From CAZFHZ01 sp964519015 (GTDB lineage: Bacteria > Blakebacterota > Blakebacteria > Blakebacterales > CAYUVJ01), in NCBI GenBank assembly GCA_964519015.1, contig CAZFHZ010000111.1, positions 1 to 10,285 of the forward strand: a stretch of DNA of 10,285 nt, written 5' to 3'. Shown in pieces: positions 1 to 5,659 of this stretch. The notes under the pieces are model-generated. The model saw only the letters and a list, made by a program, of their open reading frames with translations, did not search any database and was not told the DNA's origin. The translations under genes and the position numbers were made by a program. Positions within the stretch are counted from its first letter, which is position 1. Every line of letters begins with the position of its first letter.

Positions 1-246
1 GGCCTCGATGTAGGGCCGCATCACATTTTCGACACGACACACTCGGGCAAACCGCGTAAGCTCGTCGGGACCCCCACGCTTCTCCCGTAGGTAGAGCTTC
101 AGCGCCTCGATGGCCACATCGAGACCGAGCTTGTTCCGGTACTTGAAGCAGTCAACCACCGTCTTTGCTGCCACCGTTACCAGGTCGGGGTTTCCGAGGG
201 GCGGAAGGTCGGCAAGCCAAGGCGTTGTCGGTAGTTCAGGAATTCT
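1..246 (-). pseudogene. AbiEi-family antitoxin, C-terminal fragment (N-terminus lost, runs off left edge)
   Basis: The minus strand is open from 246 to 1 and reads AKTVVDCFKYRNKLGLDVAI, then further on RFARVCRVENVMRPYIEA. This is the typical C-terminal region of AbiEi-family (COG5340) type IV antitoxins, whose consensus runs AKTVxDCFKYRNKxGLDVALEAL and later A(R/K)xCRVxxVMRPYLEA. The recognisable part covers about 1-176. The residues encoded at 177-246 do not look like the family, and a TGA at 247-249 closes the frame. No ATG, SD or winged-helix domain lies upstream, so the gene has lost its N-terminal half. The 3' end lies outside the window, and a cognate AbiEii gene could follow there. It is not the same gene as the intact AbiEi at 2061-2861, which is only a distant relative. 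Family identity is strong; pseudogene status is inferred from the missing start and the in-frame stop. Confidence 0.75.
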
Positions 247-276
247 TCAATTACAGTCAGCCGGAGAGTTGGCTCT

Positions 277-320
277 TCGGAGGGGGAGTCCGCTGCTCTA
301 CCTAGTTGAGCTAGAGGCGC
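277..320 (-). tRNA. tRNA 5'-half remnant (acceptor 5' strand, D-arm, anticodon arm only)
   Basis: Read on the minus strand this stretch has a 7-nt acceptor-like strand GCGCCTC, TA at positions 8-9, a D-arm GCTC-loop-GAGC with the usual AGGTA in the loop, then an anticodon-like stem GCGGA/TCCGA around a 7-nt loop CTCCCCC. The loop would read CCC, but position 37 is a C where a purine is expected. After 277 there is no T-arm (GGTTCGAxxCC) and no strand complementary to GCGCCTC, so the 3' half is missing. It directly abuts the truncated AbiEi fragment. It is best read as a broken tRNA, perhaps left by an element that recombined at a tRNA gene, and not as a functional RNA. Confidence 0.6.
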
Positions 321-430
321 TCGTGAACTCGGTTTCCAGAGAAACCATAATGGTCCGCCGCCAGCGTCTTGACAAGAGGACATAGGGCACCCGCGCCGAC
401 GCTAGACAACCATTCGAACCCTGTCCACCT

Positions 431-450
431 GGATCGCCGGTTCGCGATCC
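431..450. repeat. Perfect 7-bp inverted repeat (GGATCGC / GCGATCC)
   Basis: GGATCGC and GCGATCC are separated by a 6-base loop. It is the strongest of three short perfect hairpins in the gene-free stretch between the tRNA remnant and the HEPN gene (247-546). No T-tract follows on either strand, so it is not a textbook intrinsic terminator. It may be a transcript 3'-end structure of the minus-strand operon or part of the old junction. Confidence 0.45.
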
Positions 451-483
451 CGGGCTTGAGCCAGGAGGGGGATTCTTCATGGG

Positions 484-505
484 CATAGGCACTTTGGCTC
501 CTATG
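484..505. repeat. Perfect 6-bp inverted repeat (CATAGG / CCTATG)
   Basis: The arms at 484-489 and 500-505 are separated by 10 bases. It sits downstream of the minus-strand HEPN gene between two other hairpins. Its function is unknown; a 6-bp dyad this far apart can arise by chance. Confidence 0.3.
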
Positions 506-509
506 TTGC

Positions 510-524
510 CGGTTATTGTAACCG
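510..524 (-). terminator. Possible weak terminator hairpin after the HEPN gene
   Basis: CGGTTA and TAACCG pair around a 3-base loop, starting 22 bases past the minus-strand HEPN stop. Position and shape fit a transcript 3' end, but no U-run follows on the minus strand, so an intrinsic terminator is doubtful. Confidence 0.3.
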
Positions 525-546
525 CCCAGAAACCTCGAAGATCACC

Positions 547-1005
547 TCAGGTCTTCTTTGCCTGATGCGGATTCCTGGCAGGTCGACGATCGTAGACGAG
601 CTCCGCCCAATCCGCGAAAGCACTCAACCTTCTAAGAAGCCTCTTGGCGCTCGCGACTGAATAGAAAACTCCCTGATAAGCGACTTTGTCTTTCTCTCTC
701 AGAATGGCCGTCAATTCCTTGAGAGCGTCTGGATCCATGCGATTCCCGAGCGCGGTCTTCAATGCATCGACAGCACGCAGGTGGTCTCCTTCTGACGATT
801 TGATGCCACCGAAGGTGATAGAGAGCGCATCCACATAGGCGATAGCGGAATGGATACTGACGATCGCCAGGGAGTTTCCATAACTGTCACCTTCATCGGC
901 TAGTTCTTCCAGATCCCGTGCACTCTTACGAAGGGCGCGTGCTACGGCGAAGTACTTGGCGGCTGATTCTGGGGCCATTGGTTTGCGCCTACCCCTCTTG
1001 ACCAT
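547..1005 (-). CDS. HEPN-domain-like protein, putative toxin partner of the MNT protein
   Basis: The 152-residue, mostly helical protein resembles HEPN-fold partners of minimal nucleotidyltransferases. A conserved-looking helix (IHSAIAYVDAL, residues 51-61) is followed by GDHLRAVDAL (74-83) and a late helix with REKDKVAYQG (103-112). In HepT-type toxins the RNase motif is RX4HXY; here the matching stretch is R103-x4-V108-x-Y110, so the catalytic His is absent while Arg and Tyr remain. I place the start at 1005 because GAGGAGGT lies 5 bases upstream; this ATG overlaps the end of the MNT gene by 17 bases, suggesting translational coupling. An ATG at 978 is possible but has a weaker SD. Known MNT/HEPN pairs (type VII toxin-antitoxin) work by AMP transfer from MNT to the HEPN Tyr. 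Fold assignment is by pattern only; activity is unproven. Confidence 0.65.
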   Translation of the reverse strand: MVKRGRRKPMAPESAAKYFAVARALRKSARDLEELADEGDSYGNSLAIVSIHSAIAYVDALSITFGGIKSSEGDHLRAVDALKTALGNRMDPDALKELTAILREKDKVAYQGVFYSVASAKRLLRRLSAFADWAELVYDRRPARNPHQAKKT

Positions 1006-1612
1006 GTACCACCTCCTCAAGATACGCGCCGTAGACCCGACGGCCCTCTTCGAGGACTGATATGATGAGCGGGGAACCCTGCTCATACTGATGCGCCGCT
1101 TGATCGCTAGAGACGACTATCGGGGATAGTCGGACACCATACTGTTCGGTGAATTCCAGAGCGCTCTCATTCAATGTGTCTTCCACCGACTCAATATCTT
1201 CCTGGTCTTCCACGACTACGAAGAGATCCAGATCACTGCCGGCAGCTGCTTCTCCTCTCACAGTACTGCCGAAAATCACTGCTGCAACTACAGCCCCGGT
1301 ATCTTCGAGAACCCGGGTCAAACGGTCGAGGATTTCCCCCGATCGAATGCTCTCCTCTTTGAAGAGATGTTCTAATGCATCGTGCAGTCTGTGAGTTCGA
1401 CAGATCGAATACAGGTGCAGCCCGCTTGTTATCGTTCGCTCCACGACACCGAGTTGCGTTAGTTCGTCCAGTGACTGCAGCGCAATGGGAGAAACGCCTG
1501 CCCGCCGAGCTACCTCCCGACCCGATACAGGGTATGGGAGAGATAAGAGGATTCTTAGAAGACGGACTTTTGTCCTGGATCCTATAACATGATCGAGAGA
1601 ATCGAAGAGCAT
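989..1612 (-). CDS. Winged-helix / minimal nucleotidyltransferase (MNT) protein, putative antitoxin
   Basis: This 207-residue protein has two parts. Residues about 14-75 form a winged-helix DNA-binding domain (KVRLLRILLSL, then GREVARRAGVSPIALQSLDE and LGVVERT). Residues about 105-180 form a minimal nucleotidyltransferase domain with GSTVRG at 115-120 followed by SDLDLFV, giving the G-S-x-D-x-D signature with Asp127 and Asp129 as the metal ligands. In MNT/HEPN systems this enzyme adds AMP to its HEPN partner and silences it. The downstream overlapping gene encodes such a HEPN-like protein. The fused winged helix suggests that it also represses its own promoter, and candidate operators lie at 1647-1684. 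The ATG at 1612 has a modest GAGGT just upstream. A lone regulator with an MNT domain is possible, but the overlap with the HEPN gene favours a pair. Confidence 0.8.
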   Translation of the reverse strand: MLFDSLDHVIGSRTKVRLLRILLSLPYPVSGREVARRAGVSPIALQSLDELTQLGVVERTITSGLHLYSICRTHRLHDALEHLFKEESIRSGEILDRLTRVLEDTGAVVAAVIFGSTVRGEAAAGSDLDLFVVVEDQEDIESVEDTLNESALEFTEQYGVRLSPIVVSSDQAAHQYEQGSPLIISVLEEGRRVYGAYLEEVVHGQEG

Positions 1613-1646
1613 GGGACCTCGATCGGCTGGTTTGCAATCCGAAGAA

Positions 1647-1684
1647 TGTCATAAATATATAACTATTGTCATAATTATATGTCA
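1647..1684. promoter_or_regulatory. Candidate operator: TGTCATAA repeats 20 bp apart over the promoter
   Basis: TGTCATAA occurs at 1647-1654 and again at 1667-1674, exactly 20 bp apart (two helical turns). A third TGTCA at 1680-1684 lies within the -35 box. The repeats cover both promoter elements and the start point, as expected for an autorepressor binding one face of the helix. The encoded winged-helix domain is the obvious candidate. Binding is inferred. Confidence 0.5.
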
Positions 1685-1685
1685 A
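1657..1685 (-). promoter_or_regulatory. Sigma70-type promoter of the MNT/HEPN operon
   Basis: On the minus strand, TTGACA (1680-1685) and TTATAT (1657-1662) are separated by exactly 17 bases of AT-rich DNA. This puts the start point near 1650, about 38 bases before the MNT ATG. The perfect -35 box and ideal spacing make it one of the clearest promoters in the window. Confidence 0.7.
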
Positions 1686-1687
1686 CC

Positions 1688-1698
1688 CACACTGTGTG
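1688..1698. repeat. Small perfect dyad CACAC-T-GTGTG upstream of the -35 box
   Basis: An 11-bp palindrome lies just upstream of the MNT promoter and next to the stop codon of the 55-codon ORF. It may be an extra operator or a chance repeat. Confidence 0.25.
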
Positions 1699-1866
1699 TC
1701 ATCCCTTGCCCTTCTCCTTCGCGGCGCCACTTTCATTCAGTCTTCCGACAAATGCTGTGCGCTCCACAGCATAAGAAATGGCGCGGAGATCACGGGACTT
1801 CAGGTAGCGCTCGATGTAGATCGGGATGAAGGAGCCCAGGCGGATACGCGAAGCATCTTGACTCAT
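1699..1866 (-). CDS. Unrecognised 55-residue ORF, possibly a remnant of a larger gene
   Basis: An ATG at 1864-1866 opens a frame ending with TGA at 1699-1701. The peptide starts MSQDASRIRLGSF, continues IPIYIERYLKSRD and ends AAKEKGKG. Codon endings are mostly G or C and the amino-acid mix is protein-like, with an amphipathic middle and a lysine-rich tail. No SD precedes the ATG, and a TGA lies 14 codons before it in frame, so it may be the surviving end of a decayed gene. It ends just upstream of the MNT promoter and reads in the same direction. I do not recognise the family. The competing frames over this stretch look less protein-like. Confidence 0.35.
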   Translation of the reverse strand: MSQDASRIRLGSFIPIYIERYLKSRDLRAISYAVERTAFVGRLNESGAAKEKGKG

Positions 1867-2008
1867 AGGGAGTGCCCGTCCGGGGAGCTGCCAGGGGAAT
1901 CAACGTCTGCATCTTGTTACGAGGGACAACCGGCATACTCCGGAAGCTTGATGGAATGCTACCGCCTGATCAACCGCTTGAGCCGGCTTGGGACTGTTAT
2001 ACTGTATT

Positions 2009-2042
2009 CCATATCTCGCATATTGCTTGACAGACAATATGG
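2009..2042. promoter_or_regulatory. Nested inverted repeats over the -35 box: candidate AbiEi operator
   Basis: ATATTG (2020-2025) pairs with CAATAT (2035-2040) around the -35 box, and CCATAT (2009-2014) pairs with ATATGG (2037-2042). AbiEi antitoxins are known to repress their own operons by binding inverted repeats at the promoter, so this is the natural operator candidate. Binding is inferred. Confidence 0.45.
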
Positions 2043-2054
2043 GAAATGTACAAT
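2027..2054 (+). promoter_or_regulatory. Sigma70-type promoter of the AbiE operon, placed for a leaderless mRNA
   Basis: TTGACA (2027-2032), a 16-base spacer and TACAAT (2049-2054) form a strong promoter. The ATG at 2061 starts only 6 bases after the -10 box, exactly where transcription should begin, so the mRNA would have essentially no 5' leader. This also rules against an in-frame ATG at 2046, which lies inside the spacer. Confidence 0.7.
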
Positions 2055-2060
2055 ACTTGC

Positions 2061-2861
2061 ATGAAGAGTCGCCTAGGCAGAATAGAGGCCCAGTTCCTGG
2101 CCTACGCCCAGCTTCGTAGGCTTCGGACCGTCAAGGTCGGTGATCTCGGCGAGCCCCTGCAGCTTTCGCGAAAGCAGGAGCGTGAGCTGCTCGGCCGCCT
2201 CAGCCGAGCGGGCCTGATCGCCCGGGTCAGATCGGGACTCTATCTCATCCCGCCTGGTATTCCCCTGGGGGGTTCTTGGAGTCCGGACGGGATACTCGCA
2301 TTGAACACATTGATGGCCGACCGGGGAGCGGCCTGTCAAATCTGTGGACCGAATGCCTTTTCACGGTACGGCTTCGACGATCAGGTCCCGAACCGGATTT
2401 ACGCTTACAACGATCGAATCTCAGGCGAACGCGTTATCGGTGTCATACGACTACAGCTCATCAAGGTGAACAGCCGACGTTTGGGCGAGACGGAGCTTTC
2501 TCAAGCAGCTGATGGTGAGGAAGCGGTCTACTCAAGCAGAACGAGGACGCTGTTAGACGCAGTATACGACTGGTCCCGATTCAACAGCCTTCCCAGAGCG
2601 TATAGGTGGATCCTTGATGAACTTTCATCGGAGCGTGTAAAGCCGGAAGACCTGGTTCGAGTCACTCTACAATATGGCAATCTGGGCACAATCCGGCGGA
2701 TCGGAGTGCTTTTGGAATCAGCAGACGTCTCCGATCCTCTCGTGAACATGCTGGAGAAGAACCTGAGTCCGACAACAGCTACCATACCCTGGGTCCCCTC
2801 AAGGCAGAAGCGAGGACATCTTTCCAAACGTTGGGGAGTGGTTATCAATGACGAAATCTGA
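2061..2861 (+). CDS. AbiEi-family type IV antitoxin and autorepressor
   Basis: The 266-residue protein has an N-terminal winged-helix domain (about 10-64) ending RSGLYLIPPGI, the hallmark of AbiEi antitoxins, where a short wing precedes the core domain. The rest (about 75-235) matches the AbiEi core: LNTLMADRGAACQICGPNAF, then SSRTRTLLDAVYDW, close to the family's (A)KTLxD motif. It is followed by an overlapping AbiEii nucleotidyltransferase gene, which settles the assignment. In known systems AbiEi neutralises AbiEii without binding it tightly and represses the operon. I take the ATG at 2061, not 2046, because the -10 box lies between them. No SD precedes it, in keeping with a leaderless transcript. 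The stop overlaps the next gene by 14 bases. Confidence 0.85.
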   Translation: MKSRLGRIEAQFLAYAQLRRLRTVKVGDLGEPLQLSRKQERELLGRLSRAGLIARVRSGLYLIPPGIPLGGSWSPDGILALNTLMADRGAACQICGPNAFSRYGFDDQVPNRIYAYNDRISGERVIGVIRLQLIKVNSRRLGETELSQAADGEEAVYSSRTRTLLDAVYDWSRFNSLPRAYRWILDELSSERVKPEDLVRVTLQYGNLGTIRRIGVLLESADVSDPLVNMLEKNLSPTTATIPWVPSRQKRGHLSKRWGVVINDEI

Positions 2862-3747
2862 TTCTCCTACTCCCCCCACGATTCACAATGACGTGGACCT
2901 GTTCCGTGCCGCGCTTGCCTTCACAGCCGCTGAAAGGGGGTTTCTCCCGCACTTGATCGAGAGGGACTACTTCTGCTCTGTGATACTCAGTTTGTTGTCG
3001 CACGCGGGGGACGACCTCGTATTCCGAGGAGGAACCAGCCTATCGAAGGTGCATGCAGGGTTCTACCGACTCAGCGAGGACCTCGACTTCGTCATATCTA
3101 CATCTCTCGACGCAACAAGAGGAGAACGACGTCGTCGAGTTCAGCAGCTAAAGAGACAGGTAGCCCGACTTGACGACGAACAGAACGGTGTGAAGATTAT
3201 CCGGCAGTTGACCGGGGCGAATACGTCCCGACAGTACGATGCCGTTGTTGGGTACAAATCGGTCCTGGATTCCGAGATTGAAAGGATCAGGATAGAAATC
3301 GGGCTTCGGGAGCCCATTCTGGTAACTCCAGATCCCGGCTCAGCTCGAACGCTGCTGCTCAACCCCCTGACCGGCAAACCCGCCATCCCGGAGATTGCGA
3401 TTCTTGTCCTTACCAGGGAAGAGACATATGCGGAGAAATTCCGAGCCGCGCTGAGCAGACGCGAGGCAGCTATCCGCGACTTTTACGACATCGACCATGC
3501 GGTCCGGAACATGGGGCTGCAGACCGAATCAGATACTTTTCTACGATTGATTAAGCGGAAGTTGTCTATGCCTGGGAATGCCCCCGTTGATGTGTCACCA
3601 GATCGCCTTTCCAGCCTACGGCGGCAAATGAAGACGGAGCTGAGGCCTGTTCTGCGAGAAGAAGACTTTGAAGCCTTCGACTTGGAGCGAGCATTCTTGA
3701 CGGTATCAACGGTTGCTGAGTTACTGACTCAGCAGGAGCCGCAGTAG
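2848..3747 (+). CDS. AbiEii/AbiGii-family nucleotidyltransferase toxin
   Basis: This 299-residue protein is the toxin half of the pair. It contains GGTSLSKVHAGFYRLSEDLD at residues 61-80, the GG-S ... S-E-D-x-D-F signature of the DNA polymerase beta-like AbiEii nucleotidyltransferases. Asp78 and Asp80 are the predicted metal ligands. A second family motif, YAEKFRAALSRREAAIRDFY (194-213), supplies the conserved Lys and Arg-Asp residues. Characterised family members transfer nucleotides, in some cases to the 3' ends of tRNAs, and so stop growth. All motifs are intact, so an active toxin is expected. GGGGAG lies about 9 bases before the ATG, and the start overlaps the antitoxin gene, fitting coupled translation. 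The gene ends with TAG and converges on hipA. Substrate here is unknown. Confidence 0.9.
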   Translation: MTKSDSPTPPTIHNDVDLFRAALAFTAAERGFLPHLIERDYFCSVILSLLSHAGDDLVFRGGTSLSKVHAGFYRLSEDLDFVISTSLDATRGERRRRVQQLKRQVARLDDEQNGVKIIRQLTGANTSRQYDAVVGYKSVLDSEIERIRIEIGLREPILVTPDPGSARTLLLNPLTGKPAIPEIAILVLTREETYAEKFRAALSRREAAIRDFYDIDHAVRNMGLQTESDTFLRLIKRKLSMPGNAPVDVSPDRLSSLRRQMKTELRPVLREEDFEAFDLERAFLTVSTVAELLTQQEPQ

Positions 3748-3772
3748 TAGTACGCAACAAAGATATTGGCAG

Positions 3773-3790
3773 GTCCGTGACGATACGGAC
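3773..3790. terminator. Hairpin between convergent AbiEii and hipA genes
   Basis: GTCCGT and ACGGAC form a perfect 6-bp stem with a 6-base loop in the 89-bp gap between the two converging genes. There is no T-tract on either side, so it may be a weak shared terminator or a chance hairpin. Confidence 0.35.
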
Positions 3791-3836
3791 GATGGAAGCC
3801 CCAGATCCACATCGATTGAGGCGACGTCAAATACTC

Positions 3837-5063
3837 CTAAAAATCGAAGGCCGAGGCCATCCGGTCGATCTGAGCGGCATTCACACCGACACGGACCGCT
3901 ACATCACGCCAGGTCGTAACCGCCCGTTTGACCTCCCCGATGATGCGGCGCGCCTCGTCCGGTTCCAACTCGAAGTACGATGCTACTCCGAGAGCCAGAT
4001 CGACCGAAGCCGTCCCGTCCTCGAGATCGATCGCCGTGCTCAGGATCCGTGGTCTGATATCCGTGGGTACCGGGTTCAGGTCGTACGCCGGTGCCAGCTG
4101 CCAGCCCTCGGTACCAACATACAAGAAACCGTGATTGCGCAGGTGGTCGTCCGTGTTGGCGATCAGGATATTGAACACGATCCGTCGCCACAACGCCTGC
4201 ATATCCGCTCTGGGTGCGGCACCGTACTGACGCAAGGCATCCACGAATTCCAGATAGCTGTGCAGCTCGCCGTCGCGAGCCCCGAGCATGCTCATGGCCG
4301 AAAGGAAGGGGATGCGTCGCCCTTCGATCCGGTCGAAGCGACGCGACAGGAGCACGGGCCTGTCCAAGACCACTTCCATTCGCCAGTCCGGCACGGAGAT
4401 GCCCGCTCTCCGCGCCAGCGTCAAAGCCACCGCTTCCCACCGGACGACGTCGATCTCATCATCCTGGTGAGGGAACTTGGCCATCGCATAATGACCGTCA
4501 CAGTCCTGCAGTACGGCTTTGGGCCGCACGCCGCCCAGTGACGACCCGGGCGCCAGGAGCAATCGCAGGTCCTCGTCGCTGTCCGTATCGTTGATGACAT
4601 GTTCGGCAGCGGAAAACAGGCGCGGCAGTTCGATCACGGGCGGGATGCGGATGGCGCCGGACGTCGACAGGAACGGTCCGCCCTCCTGCTGAGCGAAACG
4701 CAATGCACCCAGGCGGGCTTCATCATCGACCAATAACAGGTAATCGATCTCTCGAAGGGACCGGGGTGTCTCGCCGGCCCGCTCGGCGCGCCGTCTTTCG
4801 GCTCGACGCATGAGGGTGCGTCCCCAACGATCGGGGGCGCAGTCGCCGATGGCACCGAACAGCGATCGGTCGGCGGGGGTGTGGAAGGGCCCGGGCCCGA
4901 GCCGGAGGGCCGGTTCCAGCGCGAAGCGGCGCAGGTGTTCCAGCCAGCTCCTGTCGTACTCGAAGGTCGCACTCTCGCGGCCCCTGCGCAGGTGGGCCCA
5001 CAACCGGCCCACCAGTTCCGGTGTCCCATCGAGATCCACATAAACCAGGATTTCCCTGTACAT
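3837..5063 (-). CDS. hipA: HipA-family serine/threonine kinase toxin
   Basis: The 408-residue protein is slightly shorter than the roughly 440-residue E. coli HipA but has the full kinase pattern. It has an N-terminal HipA domain (about 1-100), the Ser-rich Gly loop PGSSLGGVRPKA (172-183), the nucleotide-binding Lys in MAKF (195), the catalytic segment NTDDHLRN (303-310, with Asp305 and Asn310) and the metal-binding Asp328 in APAYDLNP. E. coli HipA phosphorylates glutamyl-tRNA synthetase, causing stalling and persistence; the substrate here is not known. The gene starts 1 base inside the end of the hipB-like gene (TGATG), with GAGGAG 8 bases upstream. Nothing in the sequence suggests inactivation. 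Confidence 0.92.
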   Translation of the reverse strand: MYREILVYVDLDGTPELVGRLWAHLRRGRESATFEYDRSWLEHLRRFALEPALRLGPGPFHTPADRSLFGAIGDCAPDRWGRTLMRRAERRRAERAGETPRSLREIDYLLLVDDEARLGALRFAQQEGGPFLSTSGAIRIPPVIELPRLFSAAEHVINDTDSDEDLRLLLAPGSSLGGVRPKAVLQDCDGHYAMAKFPHQDDEIDVVRWEAVALTLARRAGISVPDWRMEVVLDRPVLLSRRFDRIEGRRIPFLSAMSMLGARDGELHSYLEFVDALRQYGAAPRADMQALWRRIVFNILIANTDDHLRNHGFLYVGTEGWQLAPAYDLNPVPTDIRPRILSTAIDLEDGTASVDLALGVASYFELEPDEARRIIGEVKRAVTTWRDVAVRVGVNAAQIDRMASAFDF

Positions 5064-5404
5064 CAGTCAATCTCCTCATGGTCAGATCCTGGTGATCTCG
5101 ACCGGGACGTCCGTCGGATACGCTGCGGCAGATCCTCCTCGGCCAGTTCTAAGCCCACGATGTCCTTCCCCGGATCGGCCTGATCGCCGATCCGGTCGAC
5201 CAATCCCAGCACAAAGAGCACTTTCGCGTAGATGCCCAGAGAGACCCCCGGATCGCCCTTCTCCACCTTGTTCAGCGTCGTGCGGCTGATCGAGGCGCGC
5301 TCGGCCATAAGGGCAACCGGGATGCGCCGTCGTCGACGGGCATTCCGGATATCATGGCCCAACTTTCGCAACGCGCGGGCGACGGGGATTGGTAGGGATT
5401 TCAT
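5063..5404 (-). CDS. hipB: HipB-like Xre-family antitoxin / repressor
   Basis: The 113-residue protein has a Cro/C1-type helix-turn-helix (about residues 13-68): LGHDIRNARRRRRIP, then ALMAERASISRTTLNKVEKGDP, followed by GIYAKVLFVLGL. This is the usual layout of HipB-like antitoxins. A C-terminal tail of about 35 residues rich in Arg, Ser and acidic residues would contact the kinase or be disordered. It is first in the operon and overlaps hipA by 1 base, so antitoxin is made before toxin. The ATG at 5404 has GGTGA 5 bases upstream. The product very likely represses its own promoter at 5458-5486; an imperfect dyad lies next to the predicted start point. Confidence 0.88.
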   Translation of the reverse strand: MKSLPIPVARALRKLGHDIRNARRRRRIPVALMAERASISRTTLNKVEKGDPGVSLGIYAKVLFVLGLVDRIGDQADPGKDIVGLELAEEDLPQRIRRTSRSRSPGSDHEEID

Positions 5405-5432
5405 ACGCTCACCGGCCTTCAGAAATAAGGAC

Positions 5433-5461
5433 CACTATCATTGACCTAAATGAAAGTAGTG
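5433..5461. promoter_or_regulatory. Candidate HipB operator dyad
   Basis: CACTA (5433-5437) and TAGTG (5457-5461) are inverted arms that overlap the -10 box and cover the start point. A second, offset pair TCATT/AATGA lies inside. A dyad at this place is what an Xre autorepressor would use, but the arms are short. Confidence 0.35.
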
Positions 5462-5486
5462 TACGTATATATGGTTTTTATGTCAA
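5458..5486 (-). promoter_or_regulatory. Sigma70-type promoter of hipBA
   Basis: On the minus strand, TTGACA (5481-5486), a 17-base AT-rich spacer and TACACT (5458-5463) point to a start near 5451, leaving a leader of roughly 47 bases before the hipB ATG. Confidence 0.65.
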
Positions 5487-5500
5487 CTCTCTATCCGAGC

Positions 5501-5659
5501 CTACTCGAGGAGCGGGACCGCTTCGCGCAGGAACCGGTGGATGTCCGCAGTATCCCATTCCACGGCTTCGGGACGAGCCCGGCGCAGGAGGAGGAAATCC
5601 CGACCGGAGGCGTGATGAAGATGCAGTACGATCACCGGATGCCGCTCCGCGTCGTTGCG
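5501..5659 (-). pseudogene. 52-codon in-frame extension beyond the ATPase stop codon
   Basis: Directly after the ATPase TAG (5660-5662) the same frame stays open for 52 codons to a second TAG at 5501-5503. The peptide has protein-like content: HPVIVLHLHHASGRDFLLLR near its start and AVEWDTADIHRFLREAVPLL near its end, with mostly GC-ending codons. It could be the lost C-terminus of the ATPase cut off by an amber mutation. Alternatively it is a separate 44-residue ORF starting at a GTG at 5633-5635, with GGAG 9 bases upstream. It stops just before the hipBA promoter. I do not recognise it as a domain. Confidence 0.45.

Noticed and set aside
177..383. Minus-strand ORF of 68 codons containing APLAQLGRAADS
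   Set aside because: The peptide is the well-known shadow translation of a tRNA D-arm; it overlaps the tRNA remnant and the truncated AbiEi fragment in a different frame.
412..425. T-arm-like GGGTTCGAAT on the minus strand, as the missing 3' half of the tRNA
   Set aside because: It lies 5' of the D-arm half on the same strand and its stem arms are not complementary, so it cannot complete that tRNA in order.
1696..2064. Plus-strand ORF of 122 codons upstream of AbiEi
   Set aside because: No SD, poor amino-acid pattern, runs through the AbiE promoter and overlaps a more protein-like minus-strand frame.
3777..4541. Plus-strand ORF of 254 codons opposite hipA
   Set aside because: Antisense shadow of hipA, whose kinase motifs are unambiguous; no independent signals.
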